Assembly: GCA_026874595.1 (NCBI GenBank)
Contig: JAPPUL010000079.1
Coordinates: 1,417,001 to 1,481,000, forward strand
Length of the DNA stretch: 64,000 nucleotides
Source of the DNA: Sipunculus nudus
Taxonomy: Eukaryota; Annelida; Sipuncula; Golfingiida; Sipunculidae
Direction: 5' to 3'
The notes under the pieces were generated by a model. That model ran no database searches and was not told where the DNA came from. It saw only the letters and a program-made list of their open reading frames with translations. The position numbers and the translations under genes are program-made. This document shows positions 19,311 to 27,475 of the stretch, piece by piece. How positions within the stretch are numbered: the stretch's first letter is position 1; each line of letters starts with the position of its first letter.

Positions 19311-19446
19311 AACTCTTTGCCAAATTATACTTTTTAAAGATTAAAGCTTTAATGCAATATACTAATCTAATTCAATATACTAATTATTTTTGCCGAGTTA
19401 TATTTATATTGACAATACATACTAAATTATTTAAGTTTTAGTTATT

Positions 19447-19992
19447 ATGATAGCTTCCGCCTCTCATAACAAGAAAAGTTCAATTCATTTTGAAATAGAG
19501 TGTTTACAGCATGTAGTTCCCCTAAGGAGTCTTGCAAGACATCTTGCTGTTGATTCTAATGAAGCTGATGATCTTTTGCAGGATACTTTGCTTCGAGGCT
19601 ATCGTTTCTTTCACAAATTCAAAACACAGACCGATTGTAAGGCATGGCTTTTTCGGATTATGCGTAATACCTTTATTAATCGTTATAAACAAAATAAAAA
19701 GCATAATATGGTAAAGTCTTTAGATTTGTATCTTGAAAATGATATTAAATGTGAGTTGCCAAGCAATATAAGTTATGCAGACCCTGAGAAGGCGATTTTA
19801 AGCAATATTTTTAAGATGGAAGTTAAGAAGGCGCTTGAGGTTATCCCTCAAAAATATAGAGATGTTGTAATTCTTGCGGATATACATTGTTATCCGTATA
19901 GTGATATAGCAAAGTTGCTTGAATGCCCTATAGGTACAGTGAGATCTCGGTTATATCGTGGTAGAAAGTTATTAAGAAAGCATATTAAGTGA
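19447..19992 (+). CDS. ECF-type RNA polymerase sigma factor
   Basis: The 181-residue protein has sigma region 2 (SNEADDLLQDTLLRGYRFFH followed by WLFRIMRNTFINRYKQ) and region 4 (VIPQKYRDVVILADI, then CPIGTVRSRLYRGRKLLRKHI, a helix-turn-helix). Regions 1 and 3 are absent, which defines the ECF group. No anti-sigma gene is adjacent: ribE is divergent upstream and an ABC ATPase follows. The ribosome site is weak. It directs polymerase to a set of promoters that cannot be deduced here. Confidence 0.9.
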   Translation: MIASASHNKKSSIHFEIECLQHVVPLRSLARHLAVDSNEADDLLQDTLLRGYRFFHKFKTQTDCKAWLFRIMRNTFINRYKQNKKHNMVKSLDLYLENDIKCELPSNISYADPEKAILSNIFKMEVKKALEVIPQKYRDVVILADIHCYPYSDIAKLLECPIGTVRSRLYRGRKLLRKHIK

Positions 19993-20078
19993 TTTAGTAT
20001 ATATTAAAAAAGCTATGCCCGACTTAATTTGGCTTAAAACAAAGAATAAGCTTTAAACTAAGTTTAAAAAATAAGCTA

Positions 20079-20882
20079 ATGGCAATAAGATATTGGGAAT
20101 ATAAAAATCAAAACAAAGACAAAGACAAAACGGCACCTGCAATTATTGTTGAAGATTTAAAAACAATATTAAACGGAAATATAGTACATGATGGTCTTAA
20201 TTTGGAATTGCTTTCTGGGCAGACAATGGTTGTTTTGGGAGCAAGTGGTTCTGGCAAGAGCGTATTATTAAAAAGTATAGTAGGACTTATAAGGCCCACA
20301 AGCGGTTCTATTACTATTTCAGGAGTTGATGTACTTGCTTTAACGGGGCGTCGTGCTGCTTCTATACGCAAAGATATAGGTGTTTTATTTCAAGGGTCAG
20401 CTTTGTTTGATTCTATGAATGTGCGTTCAAATATAGCGTTCTCATTGATTAGAAACAAACATTCTGCTAAAGAGATCAATTATATTGTAGATGAGAAGTT
20501 AGCTTTGGTTGGTCTTGATAAGAGCATAGCAAATTATATGATAAGTGAGCTTAGTATGGGCATCCAAAAGAGAGTAGCCTTAGCCCGTGCAATTGTCATG
20601 AATCCAAAGATTATGCTTTACGATGAGCCTACTACTGGTCTTGATCCTTTGGTTGTAGGCATTATAAATAACCTTATTTTAGATTTGCAAAAGGAATTAA
20701 AACTAGCGTCATTAGTCGTTACACATGATCTTCAAAGTGGCTTTAGCGTTGCAAATAGATTTGCTTTTTTACATGATGGTACTATTGCTGTTTGTGGAGA
20801 TTCATCTTATATCCAAAATAGTAAAAATAAGGATTTAAAGGCTTTTATAAAGGCTTCGTCTTTAGGGCAAGGGCAACAATGA
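20079..20882 (+). CDS. ABC transporter ATPase, MlaF-like
   Basis: The 267-residue nucleotide-binding protein has Walker A GASGSGKS near residue 53, a Q-loop (GVLFQGSALFDSM), an ABC signature reading LSMGIQKR instead of LSGG, and Walker B IMLYDEPTTGLDP. The overall pattern fits MlaF/Ttg2A, the ATPase of phospholipid transport between the two membranes. No mlaE permease or MCE protein is adjacent, so its partner is unlinked. The last ~42 codons are repeated downstream (20940-21236), and the present C-terminus, GQGQQ, was apparently created by that duplication. Confidence 0.88.
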   Translation: MAIRYWEYKNQNKDKDKTAPAIIVEDLKTILNGNIVHDGLNLELLSGQTMVVLGASGSGKSVLLKSIVGLIRPTSGSITISGVDVLALTGRRAASIRKDIGVLFQGSALFDSMNVRSNIAFSLIRNKHSAKEINYIVDEKLALVGLDKSIANYMISELSMGIQKRVALARAIVMNPKIMLYDEPTTGLDPLVVGIINNLILDLQKELKLASLVVTHDLQSGFSVANRFAFLHDGTIAVCGDSSYIQNSKNKDLKAFIKASSLGQGQQ

Positions 20883-21236
20883 TTTTTTTTTACTTATTGT
20901 TGCCTGAATATCCGTATCTTAATTAAATAACTTTATTTTAGATTTGCCTTTATAGATGCTGTTACTATTGCTGTTTGCGCTGATGTGGCTTATATCCAAA
21001 ATAGTAAAAATAAGGATTTAAAGGCTTTTATAAAGGCTTCGTCTTTAGGGCAAGGGCAACAATGATTTTTTTTTACTTATTGTTGCCTGAATATCCGTAT
21101 CTTAATTAAATAACTTTATTTTAGATTTGCCTTTATAGATGCTGTTACTATTGCTGTTTGCGGAGATGCGACTTATATCAAGAATAGTAAAAATAAGGAT
21201 TTAAAGGCTTTTATAAAGGCTTCGTCTTTAGGGCAG
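20757..21236 (+). repeat. 183-bp tandem triplication of the ATPase gene 3' end
   Basis: Three copies begin at 20757, 20940 and 21123 with an exact 183-bp (61-codon) period; the third is partial. Copies one and two each contain the gene's last ~42 codons, a TGA stop and a 9-bp hairpin with the arms GGCAACAAT and ATTGTTGCC. Copy three ends after the codons for SSLGQ with TAA, which is probably the original gene end. The 3' two thirds of the copies are near-identical, while the segment encoding the residues around VCGD differs among all three. Confidence 0.9.
20940..21236 (+). pseudogene. two duplicated, headless ATPase C-terminal fragments
   Basis: Both fragments still read in one frame as FRFAFIDAVTIAVC, then a variable stretch, then NSKNKDLKAFIKASSLGQ. 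Neither has a start codon or ribosome site, and each is preceded by stops, so they should not be translated on their own. They are remnants of the tandem duplication described for this region. Confidence 0.8.
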
Positions 21237-21252
21237 TAAGTTAAACTGGCTC

Positions 21253-22314
21253 TTATTTCTTTTTCTTGAATGCCCCTATCTCAACTCTGCGCGAGTAGCG
21301 TTTTTCAAGCATTCGTTTGACTGACAGTTTCTTTAGTTCTTTTAAATGCTTTAAAAGAGTCATTTTAATATTATTAGCTGTTTCATTCGGATTCCTATGT
21401 GCCCCTCCAATCGGCTCTTCGACTATCTCATCAATTATATTAAACTCTAGAAGATCAGTTGCAGTAAGCTTAAGAGTTTCGGCAGCCTCACTTGCTTTAC
21501 TTGCATCTTTCCATAATATTGAAGCACAGCCCTCAGGAGATATAACAGAATATATTGAGTACTTGAGCATTAAAACCTTATCTCCTGTTCCAAGTGCCAG
21601 TGCCCCGCCACTTCCACCTTCTCCTATCACTACGTTTATAATCGGAACTCTAAGCGTTGGCATGCGAAATAAGTTTTTGGCTATTGCCTCACTTTGTCCT
21701 CTTTCTTCTGCATCCATACCAGGATAGGCTCCTGGTGTGTCTATGAAGGTTATTATTGGTATGTTGAATTTTTGGCCAAGCTCCATTATCCTAAGTGCCT
21801 TCCGATACCCTTCAGGTCGCGGCATCCCAAAATTACGTTCAACATTGTCTTTCATGTCTTTTCCTTTTTGGTGGCCTATAAGAATACATTTGTCATCTTC
21901 AAGATATCCAAAGCCGCACACTATCGCTTTGTCATCACCAAAACTACGATCCCCATGCAGTTCTATAAAGTCTTTAAATATTAATTTTGTGTAGTCTAAG
22001 AATGTAGGTCTGGCTTGATGTCTTGATACTTGCACCGTCTGCCATCTACTAAGATTTTTATATATCTTTTGTATTAACTTTATTCTCTCCTCTTCAAGCT
22101 TTGCAAGCTCCGGGAAATGAGCTTTTTTAGGTTTTGGTTTTGGTTTACTTGTTTTGACTTTCTTGCCATTTGCCTTATCCTTTTCCTCCTCCTGCTCCTC
22201 CTGCTCCTCCTGCTCCTCTTCTTCAGATTTATCTGATTCTACTTCCATTATGTCTTTTAATTCTTGTATCTTCTCTTCAAGTTCGCCAATCGGTTTTTCA
22301 AATGGTAGTAACAT
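21253..22314 (-). CDS. accA: acetyl-CoA carboxylase carboxyltransferase subunit alpha
   Basis: AccA, together with AccD, transfers the carboxyl group from biotin to acetyl-CoA in the first step of fatty-acid synthesis. The core is well conserved: FKDFIELHGDRSFGDDKAIV near residue 115, GMPRPEGYRKALRIM, TPGAYPGMDAEERGQSEAIA and GEGGSGGALALG. Between the N-terminal helix and the core (residues ~28-65) there is an extra Glu- then Lys/Pro-rich low-complexity linker encoded by a repeated CTCCTGCTC-type sequence, which makes this protein about 30 residues longer than usual. It follows prs by 53 bases on the same strand. Confidence 0.93.
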   Translation of the reverse strand: MLLPFEKPIGELEEKIQELKDIMEVESDKSEEEEQEEQEEQEEEKDKANGKKVKTSKPKPKPKKAHFPELAKLEEERIKLIQKIYKNLSRWQTVQVSRHQARPTFLDYTKLIFKDFIELHGDRSFGDDKAIVCGFGYLEDDKCILIGHQKGKDMKDNVERNFGMPRPEGYRKALRIMELGQKFNIPIITFIDTPGAYPGMDAEERGQSEAIAKNLFRMPTLRVPIINVVIGEGGSGGALALGTGDKVLMLKYSIYSVISPEGCASILWKDASKASEAAETLKLTATDLLEFNIIDEIVEEPIGGAHRNPNETANNIKMTLLKHLKELKKLSVKRMLEKRYSRRVEIGAFKKKK

Positions 22315-22367
22315 ATACCTTTCCTTATTTAGCTTTGCCTTTTTTATCTTGTCTTTTTGACCTTTCC

Positions 22368-23408
22368 TTACTTTAAAAGTTCACTAACAGATAGCTTTCG
22401 GTTTATATTGTATATAACTTGTGCAATTAAAGGGGCAACTGAGACCTCTTCATACCAGTCGTGCTTGTTTATAAACTCATAGCCGCGGAATATAGCATCT
22501 GTTCCTATAATCTTTTTTATAAGTCCATCTTCGTATGCTCGATCAAATAGTTCTATTGCCTGGTCATTTAAAAGTGGGAATGTACATGCAAGAAAGATGT
22601 CCCTCGCCCCCTTGTCTTTTAAAAGCTTACAGCCATTTATAAGAGTTGACCCAGTTGCTATAATGTCATCTCCCATGAATATATTACTCCCCTCTACCGA
22701 ACCCACAAGCCGCATGCTCTCTATCGTTCCAGGTATAGAGTAATTCCTTTCTTTGTCTATTACGGCAAGGTCTGCTTTGAACTCTTTTGAAAAGAAACGA
22801 GCTCTCGTTGCACTGCCAACATCAGGTGCCACCACTGTGAAATTATAGCCCGGATAGTTTGAACATACGTGGTCTATTATTATCCTTGATGCATGCAAAT
22901 TCTCAAACTTTATTGTCCTGAAAAAGCCTACTATTGCCTCGGCATGTACATCTACTGTAATTACACGCATAGCTTGAGTTGATTCAAGGAAACTTGCAAT
23001 TAGCTTAGCTGTTATTGATTCACGTGTTTTCTTTCTCTCCTGTCGTGCATACGGATATTGAGGTACTATTACAGTTATATTTTCACAATCCGCTTGATAT
23101 GCCGCATCCACGCATGTTAATAACGCCATCAAATTATCATTTACTGTCCGTTTTGTAAGCGGGTCTTCCACGCATTGCAAAATATATGTATCATTTCCTC
23201 TTATGTTAGTTGATAGTACTGTCTTTACTTCTCCGTTTGCAAACCAGACCTCTTCTGATTGTATAAATCGTGGTGTTAGTTCGCGATCTCTATCGCCTGC
23301 TTTATGTTTCCTTTGTAATACAATATCCGTTAGTTTTTCAAAAATCCTCTCGCCAAGCGAAAAACCTGATTTACAAGTTATTAAGGATATACGTCCCCGC
23401 TGTTCCAT
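22368..23408 (-). CDS. prs: ribose-phosphate pyrophosphokinase
   Basis: It makes PRPP from ribose 5-phosphate and ATP. Visible motifs are PYARQERKK (ATP-binding loop), TVDVHAEAIVGFF (metal-binding His in place of the standard DLHxxQIQGFF), VAPDVGSATRARFF with the flexible-loop region IDKERNY, and the PRPP-binding GDDIIATGSTLI near residue 246. At 346 residues it is longer than the ~315-residue classical form, mainly through the insert near residues 28-50 and the C-terminal EFINKHDWYEEVSV; several spirochaete and other Prs proteins show similar divergence. PRPP feeds pyrF's pathway and others. Confidence 0.92.
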   Translation of the reverse strand: MEQRGRISLITCKSGFSLGERIFEKLTDIVLQRKHKAGDRDRELTPRFIQSEEVWFANGEVKTVLSTNIRGNDTYILQCVEDPLTKRTVNDNLMALLTCVDAAYQADCENITVIVPQYPYARQERKKTRESITAKLIASFLESTQAMRVITVDVHAEAIVGFFRTIKFENLHASRIIIDHVCSNYPGYNFTVVAPDVGSATRARFFSKEFKADLAVIDKERNYSIPGTIESMRLVGSVEGSNIFMGDDIIATGSTLINGCKLLKDKGARDIFLACTFPLLNDQAIELFDRAYEDGLIKKIIGTDAIFRGYEFINKHDWYEEVSVAPLIAQVIYNINRKLSVSELLK

Positions 23409-23546
23409 ATCTTTTACCTACTTTTGCCTGCGTTAGCTACTTTTCTAATCTTTTTATAATCTTAGTAAATTAAACTAGTTTATAATATATATTATTTTTC
23501 GTGTTTTTATAATTTATATCTAAGGATAAACAATTTAGCATAATGT

Positions 23547-24095
23547 CTATTTTATAAAAAAGCTTAGCTTACTTATCCCGTATCTTCTTGTATTTCTAAA
23601 TTTAAGATTAATTGCATTTTCAATCTCTTTTAACTTTAATTTTGTTGGATGTTCAAGTATTAGCATACCATCTTTTTTTAAAAAAGCTTTTGTTTTGTTT
23701 ATAAGATTTTGATAATAATTTAAATCTTTATTATAAGGAGGGTCTGCGTATATATAATCGACTTCTTTCTTATCATCCATAGAATAAGTAAGTACATCTT
23801 TAAGAATAACTTCTACCCTGCCACTTTCTATTCTAAGGCTTTTAATATTAGCATTTAAGCTTTCTATACAAAGTTTTTTGTGTTCGATAAAATATACCCT
23901 AAAAGCTCCTCTGCTTAGTGCCTCAATACCAATCGAACCTGAGCCTGCGTAAAGATCCATAAACGTTTTGCCTGAAAGAGTCCCAAGTATTTCAAATAAG
24001 GCTTCTTTTACTATGTCCTTAGTCGGACGTATCGTGGACGGACTTATAAGTCGACGCCCTTTATATATGCCAGAAATTACACGTAATGGGCTCAA
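23547..24095 (-). CDS. rsmD: 16S rRNA (guanine-966 N2)-methyltransferase
   Basis: RsmD methylates G966 in the 30S subunit. The 182-residue protein begins with the family motif LRVISGIYKGRRL; RPTKDIVKEALFEIL follows, then the SAM-binding LYAGSGSIGIEAL (48-60) and the catalytic DPPY (118-121). It starts at TTG. It stands alone, divergent from the NlpC/P60 gene and separated from prs by 138 bases. Confidence 0.92.
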   Translation of the reverse strand: MSPLRVISGIYKGRRLISPSTIRPTKDIVKEALFEILGTLSGKTFMDLYAGSGSIGIEALSRGAFRVYFIEHKKLCIESLNANIKSLRIESGRVEVILKDVLTYSMDDKKEVDYIYADPPYNKDLNYYQNLINKTKAFLKKDGMLILEHPTKLKLKEIENAINLKFRNTRRYGISKLSFFIK

Positions 24096-24242
24096 TATCC
24101 TAATCCCTTTTTCTTCCTAAGAATATTCAATTAATTGTTCAATTAATTGTTCAATAACTATAATATTAAAAGACGATGATAAAAGAATGATAAATAAAAT
24201 ATTCTCAGGCTAACCTTTTAGCTATATGGAGGTACTTTTATC

Positions 24243-24863
24243 TTGTTTATACGATATCTTATTATAATAATCTTAGTCTTTAATACCTCCCTCTCGTATT
24301 CTACAACTAAAAAAGACTTTAAAAAAGACTTTAAACAGAAACTAGTTTCATTTGGTAAAAAGTTTTTAGGCAAAGCTTATCGCACTTTCAAGCATAAAAA
24401 CAGGAGCTATAAAGGAGATTGTTCGGGGTTTGTTACTTTTCTTTATGCTACTCAAGGCAAAAATATTATAAATTATAATCTTAAAACCAAAAAGCAACAT
24501 AGCCTTGCTCATAGACTTTTTATATCATTAAAGCAAAATAAAAAAGCTCATTTCCACAAGAAAAAAAAACCTAAGCTCGGCGATATCATATTCTTTCACA
24601 ACACTTATGACCAAAATAATAATGGTAAAGTAGATGATTATAATACCCATGTTGGAATTGTAACTCGCGTTATGGACGATGGCACTATCTATTTTATCCA
24701 TTCCCTAAATACTAAAGTAGGCGTTAGGATAGATAAGCTTAATCTTACAAAACCTAATTCCATTAAGCTAAATAGTTTTATCCGCAACAGAAGACGTTAT
24801 CCACACCCCAAAAAACATTATCTTACGGCTCAGTTATTTGCATATTTTGTTACTATTTTGTAA
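24243..24863 (+). CDS. secreted NlpC/P60 peptidase with Ca-binding-like loop
   Basis: The 206-residue protein has an N-terminal signal segment (IIIILVFNTSLSYS) and an NlpC/P60 domain: catalytic Cys60 in GDCSGFV, His136 in THVGIVTRV and a polar residue in FIHS. The enzymes of this family cleave peptidoglycan stem peptides. Just before the catalytic His lies DQNNNGKVDDYN (123-134), which matches a dockerin/EF-hand calcium loop. The protein is very Lys-rich. The start is TTG, with GGAGG ten bases upstream. Confidence 0.82.
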   Translation: MFIRYLIIIILVFNTSLSYSTTKKDFKKDFKQKLVSFGKKFLGKAYRTFKHKNRSYKGDCSGFVTFLYATQGKNIINYNLKTKKQHSLAHRLFISLKQNKKAHFHKKKKPKLGDIIFFHNTYDQNNNGKVDDYNTHVGIVTRVMDDGTIYFIHSLNTKVGVRIDKLNLTKPNSIKLNSFIRNRRRYPHPKKHYLTAQLFAYFVTIL

Positions 24864-24911
24864 GGCATTTAAAAGTGGTTGGTGTTTAAGCTCTTTTAAA
24901 AGCTCTTATAC

Positions 24912-26759
24912 TTATCTTATATGGACCATTAGTATCGATATGTCGCTTGGATTAACGCCTTCAAGACGCATCGCTTGGCCTATTGATATAGGTCGTACTT
25001 TTTCAAGCTTTTCGCGTGCCTCGTTTAGTAGTCCTTTTATGTCTTTATAATTAATATCTTTTGGTATCTTTTTATTCTCAAGACGTTTGAACTTTGCAAT
25101 CTGGTCATTTTGTTTTTTTATGTAGCCTTCATACTTAATTTGAGTTTCTATTTGTTTAAGCTCATCGGCTTTTAGAGTACTAAATTCAGCATGTAAATCC
25201 TTTATACCTTCGATAGATATGTCGCTTCGTTTGAGTACTGAGTCAAGCTTTGTCCCTTTTCGTATGTTATTTTCCGCGTAAAACGGTGTTTTAATAATTT
25301 CCTTTTCACCGATGATTTTTTGTTTGATGAACAAAATACCTTTAGAAATTCTCTTAGATTTGGCAAGAAAATTGTCATAAAGTTCATCATCAATCAAAGA
25401 AAATTTATGGCCATAATGCATAAGTCTTTCGTCTGCGTTGTCATAACGAAGGTTCAGTCTGTACTCAGCACGTGATGTGAATAAGCGATAAGGCTCTAAA
25501 ACCCCCTTAGTGATTAAATCATCAATTAAAACAGCAATGTAACTCTCCGTTCTATCCATGACAAAGGGAGCAAGCCCTTTAATCTTAAGACCTGCATTAA
25601 TCCCCGCAAAAAGCCCTTGAGCCGCTGCCTCCTCATAACCACTTGTTCCATTTATCTGTCCCGCAAAATAAAGATTCTTAACACGTTTTGATTCCAAAGT
25701 ATTAAAAAGCTGCATAGGATTTGAAAAGTCATATTCAACAGCATACCCAAATCGTATAATAGAAGCGTTCTCAAGTCCTTTAATCGAATGAATAAAGTTC
25801 TCTTGAACATCCTTAGGGAGTGAGGATGAGAGTCCGTTAATATATACTTCATCGGTATTTAAACCCTCAGGCTCCAAAAATATCTGATGTTTATCTTTGT
25901 GGCTAAATCGAACAACTTTATCCTCGATTGAAGGACAATATCGAGGACCTATGCCTTTAATTTTGCCTTGAAAGAGGGGTGAGCGATTAATATTGTCGGA
26001 GATTATTTTATGAGTGGTTTTGTTTGTATATGTAAGGTAGCAGTCAATAATGGTTTCAGGGGGTTTTAGGGTTGAATACGAAAACGAAAAGGGCATATCT
26101 TCAAGCTGTTGAACATCGACTTTGGAATAGTCAATAGAGTCCTTATGAATTCTTGCGGGGGTACCAGTTTTAAGTCTTCCGAGTTTAAAACCAGCCTTAA
26201 TTAAGGAGTGAGATAAATGCTCAGCAGAGTGCTCACCCATACGCCCTGATTTTTTAGAGTAATCGCCGATATGAATAAGACCCTTAAGGAATGTTCCAGT
26301 GGTTAGGATAACAGCTTTAGTATAGTATTCAATTTGTTTTTCTGTTATGATGCCTTTAATGGTGTTATTTTGAATGCTTAAGGAAGCGACAATATCCTCA
26401 GTGATAGTGATATTGGAGGTATTTAGAATAAAGTTTCTAACAAAGTCCTGATAAGCTTGTTTATCGGCTTGAGCGCGTGGAGCCCAAACTGCAGGTCCTT
26501 TAGATAAGTTAAGCATTCTAAAATGAATACCCGTGTTATCGATAGCCCGAGCCATAATCCCGCCCAAAGCGTCTATTTCGCGAACTAAATGTCCCTTAGC
26601 AATGCCCCCAATGGAAGGGTTACACGACATTTTGGCTATATTAGGTATAGACATAGTAACAAGCAATACAGAAAGATTTAGTTTGGCTAAAGCAAAAGCA
26701 GCCTCAACGCCACTATGCCCGCCGCCAACTATAATAGTATCAAAATAGTTTTTTCTCAT
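24912..26759 (-). CDS. mnmG: tRNA uridine-34 carboxymethylaminomethyl enzyme MnmG
   Basis: MnmG, with MnmE, modifies the wobble uridine of several tRNAs. The FAD-binding VGGGHSGVEAA is at residues 11-21, followed by MSCNPSIGGIAKGHLVREIDALGG, the ATGTFLKGLIHIG-type segment (here TTGTFLKG), RLKTGTPARI and the C-terminal SRAEYRLNLRYDNADERL. I place the start at the ATG at 26759 (615 residues, normal for the family) after GGAGTC; a longer reading would add a spurious hydrophobic extension. mnmE is not in the window. Confidence 0.95.
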   Translation of the reverse strand: MRKNYFDTIIVGGGHSGVEAAFALAKLNLSVLLVTMSIPNIAKMSCNPSIGGIAKGHLVREIDALGGIMARAIDNTGIHFRMLNLSKGPAVWAPRAQADKQAYQDFVRNFILNTSNITITEDIVASLSIQNNTIKGIITEKQIEYYTKAVILTTGTFLKGLIHIGDYSKKSGRMGEHSAEHLSHSLIKAGFKLGRLKTGTPARIHKDSIDYSKVDVQQLEDMPFSFSYSTLKPPETIIDCYLTYTNKTTHKIISDNINRSPLFQGKIKGIGPRYCPSIEDKVVRFSHKDKHQIFLEPEGLNTDEVYINGLSSSLPKDVQENFIHSIKGLENASIIRFGYAVEYDFSNPMQLFNTLESKRVKNLYFAGQINGTSGYEEAAAQGLFAGINAGLKIKGLAPFVMDRTESYIAVLIDDLITKGVLEPYRLFTSRAEYRLNLRYDNADERLMHYGHKFSLIDDELYDNFLAKSKRISKGILFIKQKIIGEKEIIKTPFYAENNIRKGTKLDSVLKRSDISIEGIKDLHAEFSTLKADELKQIETQIKYEGYIKKQNDQIAKFKRLENKKIPKDINYKDIKGLLNEAREKLEKVRPISIGQAMRLEGVNPSDISILMVHIR

Positions 26760-26906
26760 AAAAAGACTCCAAAATAGTAGTGCTTTAAACGCATAATAAA
26801 TATAAAAAAATAAATAATATAAAGACAAGAAGCTTAATGACTTAGAGTTCTGACAACAAAATATCACTTAAAAAAGTTTGATTTTAAAACAAAATAAAAA
26901 TATATT

Positions 26907-26936
26907 TTGCAAAATAAGTAGCGATAATTTTATAGA
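26907..26936 (+). promoter_or_regulatory. candidate promoter for HU paralogue 2
   Basis: TTGCAA (26907-26912) and TATAGA (26931-26936) are 18 bases apart and would start transcription near 26943, about 57 bases before the gene. The surroundings are extremely AT-rich, so chance matches are likely. Confidence 0.3.
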
Positions 26937-26999
26937 ATAGCTAAAAAAAGTAAGAAATCAAAAAAAATATCTTAGTAAAGAGAAGGATGGGACAAGTTT

Positions 27000-27338
27000 G
27001 TGACAAGATTAGATATAATAAGAAAAGTGAGCGAGGGAACTTCAATAACTCAAAAACAAGTAGACAAAGTAATATGTGCGTTGTGTGAAAGCATATCAAA
27101 TCATATGGTGTCGCATGAGAAGGTATATTTTCGTGGTTTTGGGACATTTGGAACGAAAGTAAGACGAGCCCGAACGGCGCGTAATTTAAATACGAATGAG
27201 AAACTGCATGTACCAGAACATAGTGTACCCTATTTTCAGATGGGAAAAAGCCTTAAAGAGATTAAAAATAAGACTAAGGCAGGATACGATTCTGTAAAAA
27301 AGGTGATGCCAAGACAAAAGATAAGAAAGTCCGGTTAG
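27000..27338 (+). CDS. HU/IHF-family DNA-binding protein (paralogue 2)
   Basis: The 112-residue protein starts at GTG and is clearly related to the protein at 16995: both contain VYFRGFGTFG, ARTARNL-TN and VPEHxVPYFxxGKxLK. It has an extra basic tail of about 18 residues (ending KVMPRQKIRKSG) that the first lacks. The upstream 240-base gap is very AT-rich. It is probably a nucleoid protein with a different expression or binding preference. Confidence 0.88.
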   Translation: MTRLDIIRKVSEGTSITQKQVDKVICALCESISNHMVSHEKVYFRGFGTFGTKVRRARTARNLNTNEKLHVPEHSVPYFQMGKSLKEIKNKTKAGYDSVKKVMPRQKIRKSG

Positions 27339-27382
27339 GGCATGAGGGGAGGTTCATGAGGGAGGTTCATGAGGGGAGGTTA
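27337..27382 (+). repeat. GAGGGGAGGTTCAT tandem repeat
   Basis: Three near-perfect copies of a 13- to 14-bp unit (GAGGGGAGGTTCAT) lie directly after the HU gene. The unit contains a strong Shine-Dalgarno-like core but no start codon that leads to a gene. Confidence 0.75.
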
Positions 27383-27475
27383 TAGTAGATTTACTATATA
27401 TTAAAATGTATCAAATAATAAGGAACGAGAAAAGATAATGTATTCAAAAAGGAGCTATAAGGCTATATTTGAATT

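Noticed and set aside
19311-19446. FMN riboswitch upstream of ribE
   Set aside because: The spacer is too short and AT-rich, without the conserved RFN helices.
20940-21236. A second small transport gene after the ATPase
   Set aside because: The frames are headless copies of the ATPase C-terminus with no start or ribosome site.
26760-26867. 36-residue hydrophobic N-terminal extension of MnmG
   Set aside because: The known family start (FDTIIVGGG) follows the ATG at 26759, which has a GGAG site; the extension has AT-rich, non-family sequence.
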